12,540 bases of DNA. It comes from Bacilli bacterium. GTDB taxonomy: Bacteria; Bacillota_I; Bacilli_A; RF39; UBA660. Below the pieces are notes generated by a model. The model had not been told where the DNA came from, did no database searches, and saw nothing but the letters and a program-made list of their open reading frames with translations. This document shows positions 7,470-12,540 of the stretch, piece after piece (position 1 is the first letter of the stretch; each line of letters begins with the position of its first letter). The stretch lies in assembly GCA_016302505.1 (NCBI GenBank), contig JAEDNL010000038.1, positions 1 through 12,540 on the forward strand. The letters run 5' to 3'. The translations under genes and the position numbers were made by a program.

Positions 7470-8576
7470 ATGACATTTATTATTAAGATTATTAATTTTA
7501 TTTTAAATGCAATTTATCTTCTTTTTAAATGTTTTAGAAGAAGAAAACAAATTATATTAATAAGTCGTGAATCTAACAATATAACTACAGATTTTAAATT
7601 ATTAAGTGAAGAACTAAAAAAAGAATTACCTGACTATAAAATAGTTGTTTTATGTAAAAAGATGGATAATAAATTATTATACGCATTTCATATGTTAAAA
7701 CAAATGTATCATATATCAAGAAGTAAAGTCGTTATACTTGATACATATTGTTATCTAATAAGTAATTTGAAACATAAAAAAGATTTAGTAATAATACAAA
7801 TATGGCATGCGATAGGTATATGTAAAAAAGCTGGCTATGCTATAGTTGGTAAAGATGAAGGAAGAAGTGAAAAAGTAAGTAAAAGTGCTAATATGCATAA
7901 AAATTATACTTATGTTTATACCACCTCAAAAGAATGTATACCATTTATGGCACAAGTATTTAACTGTGATAAATCTATAATACGTAGTGTACCACTTCCA
8001 AGAATAGACTTATTAAAAGATAAAAAATATATTAATAGTGTTAAAAATAAAATATATAAAAAATATCCTAGTTTAAAAAATAAGATTAATGTTTTATATG
8101 CACCTACATTTAGAAAAGATAATGATTTATTTGAAAAGAATATTCATGAATTAATAAATAATTTTGATTATAAAAAGTATAACTTAATTATTAAATTACA
8201 TCCACTTTGTAATATTAAAATTGATAATGATAATGTATTTATATGTAAAGACTTTAGTACAAGTGAAATGATATATATATCTGATTATGTTATAAGTGAT
8301 TATAGTTCTATAATATATGAAGCAGGTATTATGAATAAAAAAATGATATTTTATGCTTTTGACTTAAATGACTATAGTGGTAAGCGTGATTTCTTTATTG
8401 ATTATAAGAATGAAGTACCAGGTCCAATATGCTATAGTGCTTCTGAAGTTATTTCATTTTTAAAAAATAGTGATTACACTAAATATAAAGATAGAAACTT
8501 AATAAGTAAATATGTTGATTTAAATATAAAAAACTATACTAAAAATATGGTGAATGAAATAAAAAAGACTTTATAG
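7470..8576 (+). CDS. CDP-alditol phosphotransferase, TagF-like, with WHA variant motif
   Basis: A 368-residue GT-B enzyme of the CDP-glycerol/ribitol phosphotransferase family. IQIWHAIG carries His113, with Ala replacing the Gly of the common QHG/WHG motif. Further landmarks are LYAPTFRKD, IKLHP with His244, and SDYSS at 276-280 with Asp277, followed by IIYEAGIMNKKMIFY. The N-terminal 22 residues are hydrophobic with a basic end, likely a membrane-association helix. It begins 16 bases after the SDR stop with AAGGAG (7456-7461) eight bases before the ATG, so it is in the same operon as the cytidylyltransferase and SDR. That position makes it the best candidate for using their product. The acceptor and the alditol are unknown. 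Confidence 0.87.
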   Translation: MTFIIKIINFILNAIYLLFKCFRRRKQIILISRESNNITTDFKLLSEELKKELPDYKIVVLCKKMDNKLLYAFHMLKQMYHISRSKVVILDTYCYLISNLKHKKDLVIIQIWHAIGICKKAGYAIVGKDEGRSEKVSKSANMHKNYTYVYTTSKECIPFMAQVFNCDKSIIRSVPLPRIDLLKDKKYINSVKNKIYKKYPSLKNKINVLYAPTFRKDNDLFEKNIHELINNFDYKKYNLIIKLHPLCNIKIDNDNVFICKDFSTSEMIYISDYVISDYSSIIYEAGIMNKKMIFYAFDLNDYSGKRDFFIDYKNEVPGPICYSASEVISFLKNSDYTKYKDRNLISKYVDLNIKNYTKNMVNEIKKTL

Positions 8577-8584
8577 TTATTTTG

Positions 8585-8593
8585 TGATAAAAT
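8585..8593 (+). promoter_or_regulatory. Extended -10 promoter (TGATAAAAT) for the deacetylase-dlt-like operon
   Basis: TG, one base, then TAAAAT, ending 17 bases before the ATG at 8611. Transcription would begin near 8600 directly at the AGAGG ribosome site (8601-8605). No -35 match is obvious. It would separate the modification genes from the polymer genes as an independent unit; no terminator is visible before it, so read-through from upstream is likely. Confidence 0.45.
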
Positions 8594-8610
8594 ATACTTA
8601 AGAGGTTAGA

Positions 8611-9642
8611 ATGAATAATAAAAATAGTAAGAAAAGTAATAATAAAAAGAACACTTCTAAAAGTATAAAAAATAAAAATAATAAAAAAGTAATTAAGAAT
8701 AAAGAATGTAATAAATATTTTAAAACACTTTTTATGTTTTCTTCATTACTTAAGTTGTTATTGATAATACTTTCTTTGATACTTATTGTCTTATATATAA
8801 AAAACAATAATAAAATTAATGATTTAAATGAAAATATTAATGATTTAAAGAAATCTATTATCAAAAAAGATAATGAAAAAGAACCTATAAAAGAAGAAGT
8901 AATTATCAAAAATAAAGCTACTAAAATACCAGTACTTTCTTATCATAGAACTGTTACTAGTGATATTAGAAATAAATATTTTAAAGATAATTCTTGGGTT
9001 AATGATTTAGAAGAAGTAAGTAAAGAGTTAGAATATTTATATAATAATGGGTGGAAAACAATTGATTTAGATGAATTCTATTGCTGGTATAATAAAGAAT
9101 GTGATTATGAAGAAAAAACATTTGTTATAACAATAGATGATGGAGATAGTGAAGCATATTATAATTTACTTCCATTATTTGAAAAATATAATTTTAAAGC
9201 AACAATGTTTTCAATAGGAAAAGAGATACCTGAAGTTACAGAAGAATTAAATGAACCTAAAAGATTAAAACTTGGATATGATAAAATATTAGAACTAAGA
9301 AAGAATAAATCTTTACTTCAAGTAGAAAGTCATACATATAATATGCATCATAAATGTGGTAAAAAGAAAGCAGTCGAAACATTGTCTTATAATGAATTAG
9401 TAGAAGATTTTGAAAATAATAAAAAATACAATTTTAAATATTTAGCTTATCCATATGGAATATATACTAAAGATATGTTAAAAGTAACATCTAATAGTGA
9501 TATTAAACTTGCTTTTAAGATAAGAGATAATAAATATGCAACTAGACTTGACAATAAATATGAGATTGCCAGAATAGAGATAGATGCATTTATGAAAATG
9601 GATAAATTTAAAAAAATATTTGAATATGCTAAAGGAGAATAA
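8611..9642 (+). CDS. Membrane-anchored polysaccharide deacetylase (CE4, PgaB/IcaB-like)
   Basis: A 343-residue protein with a very Lys/Asn-rich cytoplasmic tail (1-38), one membrane helix (about 39-63), a short charged helical stalk (64-90) and an extracellular CE4 domain. The domain opens with VLSYHRT. It has TIDDGD with the base and metal Asp pair 176-177, SHTYNMH with metal ligands His241 and His246, and YPYG at 280-283. The five-residue spacing of the two His is that of PgaB/IcaB rather than the HxxxH of PgdA-type peptidoglycan deacetylases. It should remove acetyl groups from N-acetylhexosamine residues of a surface polymer, leaving free amines. The target (peptidoglycan, exopolysaccharide or teichoic-acid sugar) is not decided by sequence. 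Its stop is one base before the DltA-like start, so it is cotranscribed with those genes. The start is set by AGAGG five bases upstream. Confidence 0.9.
   Translation: MNNKNSKKSNNKKNTSKSIKNKNNKKVIKNKECNKYFKTLFMFSSLLKLLLIILSLILIVLYIKNNNKINDLNENINDLKKSIIKKDNEKEPIKEEVIIKNKATKIPVLSYHRTVTSDIRNKYFKDNSWVNDLEEVSKELEYLYNNGWKTIDLDEFYCWYNKECDYEEKTFVITIDDGDSEAYYNLLPLFEKYNFKATMFSIGKEIPEVTEELNEPKRLKLGYDKILELRKNKSLLQVESHTYNMHHKCGKKKAVETLSYNELVEDFENNKKYNFKYLAYPYGIYTKDMLKVTSNSDIKLAFKIRDNKYATRLDNKYEIARIEIDAFMKMDKFKKIFEYAKGE
9634..9637 (+). promoter_or_regulatory. Ribosome binding site that selects ATG 9644 of the adenylation gene
   Basis: GGAG inside AAAGGAGA lies six bases before the ATG at 9644. The frame is open back to a TTG at 9620, which has no ribosome site and would place the start inside the deacetylase gene, so 9644 is preferred. 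The site itself lies within the last codons of the deacetylase gene, implying coupled translation. Confidence 0.75.
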
Positions 9643-9643
9643 A

Positions 9644-11167
9644 ATGATAAAAAGTATAACTGATTATTTAGATATAACATGTAATAAATATCCGGAAAAG
9701 ATATCATTTGCTGAAAATGAAAATGTATTTATTACATATAAAGATTTTGTTTTAAAATCTAAAGTTATTGGTAGTAATATAGTAGAAGAATATAATTTAT
9801 TTAAAATGCCTATCATGGTATTTATTGATAAGAGTATAAATACACTTTTATCCATGTTTGGTGTTTTATATAGTGGTAACTTTTATACGGTTGTTGATGT
9901 AACATCACCTAAGAATAGAATTGATTCTATAGTTAATACATTAGAACCTAAACTAATAATTACAGATAATAAAAATATAGATAAAGTAAAAGAACTTCAG
10001 TATGATTTACCTATATTAAATATAGAAGAGTTAAAATGTAAAACTAATGAAAAATTATTAAATGAAGTAAAGAATAGAGTTATTGATACTGATGCAGCAT
10101 ATGTTTTATTCACAAGTGGTTCAACTGGAGTACCGAAAGGTTCAGTAATAAGTCATAAATCTGTTATAGAATATACTTCATGGTTCAAAAATGCATTTAA
10201 TATAAATAGTAAAACTATATTTGGAAATCAAACACCATTTTATTTTAGTATGTCTATAAGTGATGTATTTACTAATATAATGGTTGGTTCTACTTTATAT
10301 ATAATACCTAAAGTTTGTTTTAGTTTTCCAGTAAAATTAATTGAATACATGAATGTTAATAAGATAGATACTATATACTGGGTACCTAGTGCTTTATGTA
10401 TTGTTGCTAATATGAAAACATTTGATTATGTTAAACCAAAATATTTAAAGAAAGTATTATTTGCAGGTGAAGTAATGCCTATGCCACAACTTAATATATG
10501 GCGTCGTCATTTACCAAAATTAATGTATGCTAATCTATTTGGCCCAACTGAAACAACTGATATATGTACTTATTATGTTGTAAATAGAGAATTTAAAGAT
10601 AATGAAACATTACCAATAGGTAAGCCATGTGAAAATACAGATATATTAATTATAAAAGATGATAATACACTTGCATCCGTTGGTGAAGTAGGAGAACTAT
10701 ATGTAAGAGGAAGCATTGTCGGAAGTGGTTACTATAATAATCCTGAAAAAACAAATTCAATATTCGTAGTTAATCCACTTAATGAGTCTTATCCAGAAAT
10801 ATTATATAAGACAGGTGATTTAGGTAAATATAATAAATATGGTGAGATAGAATATTTGGGTCGTAAAGATTTTCAGATTAAGCATATGGGATATAGGATT
10901 GAACTTGGGGAAATAGAAACTAATATAAATTCTATTGACGGAATTATATCTTCTTGTTGTATTTATGATACTAAAAATAATTTAATTGTACTATTTTATG
11001 AATCTTTTAAACTAAATGATACAGAAATACTTGAATTTAGTAGTAAAAAACTAGTAAAATATATGCAGCCAAACAAAATTATCAAATTACCAAAGATGCC
11101 ACATAACGCTAATGGTAAAATTGATAGATCAAAATTAAAAACAATGTATGAAGAAATGGAGAAATGA
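9644..11167 (+). CDS. dltA: DltA-like adenylation enzyme (D-alanine--carrier ligase family) with altered substrate pocket
   Basis: A 507-residue AMP-forming enzyme that activates a carboxylic acid with ATP and loads it onto the carrier encoded next door. The P-loop FTSGSTGVPKG is at 156-166, GPTE at 300-303, TGD with Asp392, DFQIKHMGYRIELGEIE about 35 residues later, and the catalytic Lys492 in NGKIDR. Length and layout match DltA. Two pocket positions differ. Where DltA has SFDLS, with the Asp that binds the substrate amino group, this protein has YFSMS with Ser202. The Cys in DltA's FCGEV, linked to D-Ala selectivity, is Ala274. WVPSAL replaces the TSTPSF stretch. The catalytic machinery is intact, so it should be active. 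D-alanine is the default assignment, but another acid is possible. It overlaps the alternative start of the carrier gene by four bases. Confidence 0.82.
   Translation: MIKSITDYLDITCNKYPEKISFAENENVFITYKDFVLKSKVIGSNIVEEYNLFKMPIMVFIDKSINTLLSMFGVLYSGNFYTVVDVTSPKNRIDSIVNTLEPKLIITDNKNIDKVKELQYDLPILNIEELKCKTNEKLLNEVKNRVIDTDAAYVLFTSGSTGVPKGSVISHKSVIEYTSWFKNAFNINSKTIFGNQTPFYFSMSISDVFTNIMVGSTLYIIPKVCFSFPVKLIEYMNVNKIDTIYWVPSALCIVANMKTFDYVKPKYLKKVLFAGEVMPMPQLNIWRRHLPKLMYANLFGPTETTDICTYYVVNREFKDNETLPIGKPCENTDILIIKDDNTLASVGEVGELYVRGSIVGSGYYNNPEKTNSIFVVNPLNESYPEILYKTGDLGKYNKYGEIEYLGRKDFQIKHMGYRIELGEIETNINSIDGIISSCCIYDTKNNLIVLFYESFKLNDTEILEFSSKKLVKYMQPNKIIKLPKMPHNANGKIDRSKLKTMYEEMEK
11158..11161 (+). promoter_or_regulatory. 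Ribosome binding site that selects ATG 11170 of the carrier gene
   Basis: GGAG is eight bases before the ATG at 11170 but only two before the ATG at 11164, which overlaps the upstream stop as ATGA. The spacing favours 11170; the alternative adds only Met-Lys. Confidence 0.55.
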
Positions 11168-11169
11168 AA

Positions 11170-11394
11170 ATGAAAAATGATATTATTGAAGTACTTAATG
11201 AAGTAAAAGCAGGTGTTGATTATGAAAAAGAGAATAAACTAATAACAGATGGTATTCTTACATCTTTTGATATTATTATGCTTGTATCATTACTTAATAA
11301 TAAATTTAATGTTGAGATAGGAGTTATGGATTTAGTTCCAGAAAACTTTGAATCTGTAAGTACAATTGAATCATTAATAAATAAATTAAAATAA
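11170..11394 (+). CDS. dltC: DltC-like acyl carrier protein
   Basis: A 74-residue acidic four-helix carrier that holds the activated acyl group as a thioester on a phosphopantetheine arm and hands it to the membrane acyltransferase. The predicted attachment serine is Ser32 in GILTSFDIIMLVSLL, at the start of helix 2, with the family's hydrophobic pattern around it. Carrier proteins normally have Asp-Ser here; this one has Thr31-Ser32, losing the acidic residue that helps the pantetheinyl transferase bind. Length and position directly behind the adenylation gene match DltC. The gene sits between the adenylation and acyltransferase genes, so the order is A-C-MBOAT, not the A-B-C-D order of Bacillus and Staphylococcus. 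A general carrier role is less likely given the neighbours. Confidence 0.82.
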   Translation: MKNDIIEVLNEVKAGVDYEKENKLITDGILTSFDIIMLVSLLNNKFNVEIGVMDLVPENFESVSTIESLINKLK

Positions 11395-11431
11395 TATGAT
11401 TATATTTTAATATGAATGAGTGGTGTTTTAC

Positions 11432-12540
11432 ATGAGTTATGCTAGTGTAGAATTTTTATTATTCGTACTTGTGCTTGTATTAATATATTATATATTTCCG
11501 AAAAAACATAGATATATAGTATTACTTATTGGAAGCTTAATATTCTATTATTTATTCAGTGGTAAATATATAATATTTATATTATTATCATCAGTGATTA
11601 CTTATTTTAGTGGTAAATTGATAGAGAAATATAATGACAAAAGAAAGTTAATATTGACTTTGTCTATTCTTTTAAATTTATCGTTTTTGCTTGTACTTAA
11701 ATATAATAACTTCTTTGGTGATATATTTAGAGTAGTAGGAATAAATATTCCATATAAGAAATTTATATTACCAATAGGTATATCATATTATACTTTAGAA
11801 ACAATTAGTTATCTTACTGATATATATAGAAAGAGAATGAAAGCAGAAAATAATTATTTAAAAGTATTACTATTTTTAGTATATTTTCCACAAATAGTAG
11901 AAGGACCTATTGCAAATTATAGTAGGCTTTCTAAAACATTATTTAATACAGAAAAGTTTAATTATGATAATTTTGTATCATCTTTTGTACTTATAGGTTG
12001 GGGATTTATTAAGAAACTTGTTATTGCTGATAGAGCAGGTATATTTGTAAGTAAAGTATTTGAAAATAATTATGGTGGAATATTACTTATAGTTGGAATA
12101 CTTTTATATACATTACAAATATATGCTGACTTTAGTGGATGCATTGATATAGTAAGTGGTGTTTCGGAATTATTTGGTGTTAAACTAGATGAAAACTTCA
12201 AACGTCCATTTTTTTCAAAATCAATACAAGAATTTTGGAGACGTTGGCATATTACACTTGGTACTTGGTTAAAAGAATATATATTTTATCCAATTAGTTT
12301 ATCTAAATTAAATATGAAACTTAATTTAAAACTTAGAAAAATGAAATCAAAATATATATCAAGATTCATAATAACAGCATTTCCATTATTCTTCGTATGG
12401 TTCTTTAATGGTATGTGGCATGGCGCTAGTTTTAAATATGTAGTTTATGGACTTTATTATTACGTTCTTATGATGATAGGTATATTATTAGAACCAGTAT
12501 TTAAAAAGATAATAAGTATATTTAAAATAAATACAGAAGT
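11432..12540 (+). CDS. MBOAT-family O-acyltransferase in the dltB position (3' end outside window)
   Basis: At least 369 residues are visible and the frame is open at the window edge. It is a multi-pass membrane protein, hydrophobic from residue 6 on (EFLLFVLVLVLIYYIFP). Landmarks of the AlgI/PatA-like MBOAT branch are the PIGISYYTLETISYLTDIYR region (114-133), VEGPIANYSRL near 156-166 and FWRRWHITLGTWLKEYIF with His273. MWHGAS has His330, the invariant MBOAT catalytic histidine. It should move the acyl group from the carrier across the membrane or onto a lipid-linked or surface polymer hydroxyl. Behind DltA/DltC-like genes the DltB role is likely, although the motif style is nearer AlgI. It lies 37 bases after the carrier stop; GAGTGGTG (about 11418-11425) is a weak ribosome site, and the ATG at 11432 gives the usual MBOAT N-terminus. 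A DltD-like partner, if any, would lie downstream. Confidence 0.88.
   Translation, partial: MSYASVEFLLFVLVLVLIYYIFPKKHRYIVLLIGSLIFYYLFSGKYIIFILLSSVITYFSGKLIEKYNDKRKLILTLSILLNLSFLLVLKYNNFFGDIFRVVGINIPYKKFILPIGISYYTLETISYLTDIYRKRMKAENNYLKVLLFLVYFPQIVEGPIANYSRLSKTLFNTEKFNYDNFVSSFVLIGWGFIKKLVIADRAGIFVSKVFENNYGGILLIVGILLYTLQIYADFSGCIDIVSGVSELFGVKLDENFKRPFFSKSIQEFWRRWHITLGTWLKEYIFYPISLSKLNMKLNLKLRKMKSKYISRFIITAFPLFFVWFFNGMWHGASFKYVVYGLYYYVLMMIGILLEPVFKKIISIFKINTE

Noticed and set aside
5022..8116. Identical 24-base stretch at 5022-5045 and 8093-8116 as a dispersed repeat
   Set aside because: Both copies encode the conserved LYAPTFR motif of two related phosphotransferases; the flanks differ, so common ancestry and codon bias explain it.
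8598..8909. Minus-strand open frame encoding a Leu/Phe-rich apparent membrane protein
   Set aside because: It is the antisense of the Lys/Asn-rich start of the deacetylase gene; it lacks a convincing ribosome site and family features.
4334..11167. Possible mollicute code (TGA = Trp) given the low GC
   Set aside because: TGA ends the fusion and adenylation genes exactly where the next gene begins, and Trp positions in conserved motifs use TGG.
11386..11408. AAAATA/TATTTT inverted repeat after the carrier gene as a terminator
   Set aside because: The stem is six A/T pairs with no G/C and no following T run; the acyltransferase gene begins 37 bases later in the same direction.

Overview
The window looks like part of the cell-envelope polymer locus of a very AT-rich, walled, Gram-positive bacterium, probably a gut Firmicute of the Erysipelotrichia or 'RF39-like' Bacilli kind. 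The reasons are A/T-dominated codon choice, Lys/Asn/Ile-rich proteins, GGAG-type ribosome sites, teichoic-acid-type transferases and a dlt-type operon. TGA is used as a stop (4334-4336 and 11165-11167) and Trp is TGG, so this is not a code-4 mollicute. The taxon is an inference.

Left edge (1-1990). The first ~54 bases look like the right end of an IS3-family element. Next, on the minus strand, is a 603-residue family-2 glycosyltransferase whose C-terminus seems to be the truncated beginning of a CDP-glycerol-phosphotransferase-like domain. A 115-base divergent promoter region follows.

Polymer synthesis (1991-8576, all plus strand). A 781-residue fusion comes first, with a stripped GT2-like N-terminus and a complete TagF-like C-terminus. 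It is followed by a TagB/TagF-like transferase, an IspD/TarI-type cytidylyltransferase, an extended SDR overlapping it by 17 bases, and a third TagF-like transferase. Read together, the cytidylyltransferase and SDR could make a CDP-activated alditol, and the three GT-B phosphotransferases could link or polymerise it into a teichoic-acid-like chain. The alditol is not determinable from sequence; the reductase is not of the TarJ (medium-chain dehydrogenase) type.

Polymer modification (8611-12540, plus strand). A membrane-anchored PgaB/IcaB-type polysaccharide deacetylase is followed after one base by a DltA-like adenylation enzyme, then a DltC-like carrier and an MBOAT acyltransferase that runs off the window. 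This is a dlt-like activation, carrier and transfer route in the order A-C-MBOAT. The adenylation enzyme has Ser (S202) where DltA has the Asp that holds the substrate amino group, and the carrier has Thr-Ser instead of Asp-Ser. The best candidate here for an undescribed system is therefore this three-gene route loading something other than D-alanine, coupled to a deacetylase and a non-standard CDP-alditol polymer.

Three plus-strand transcription starts are suggested by extended -10 boxes 17-22 bases upstream of the ATG, so the ribosome site would lie at the very 5' end of the mRNA. No rRNA, tRNA, CRISPR or convincing hairpin terminator was seen, and no stretch over 300 bases lacks a gene.
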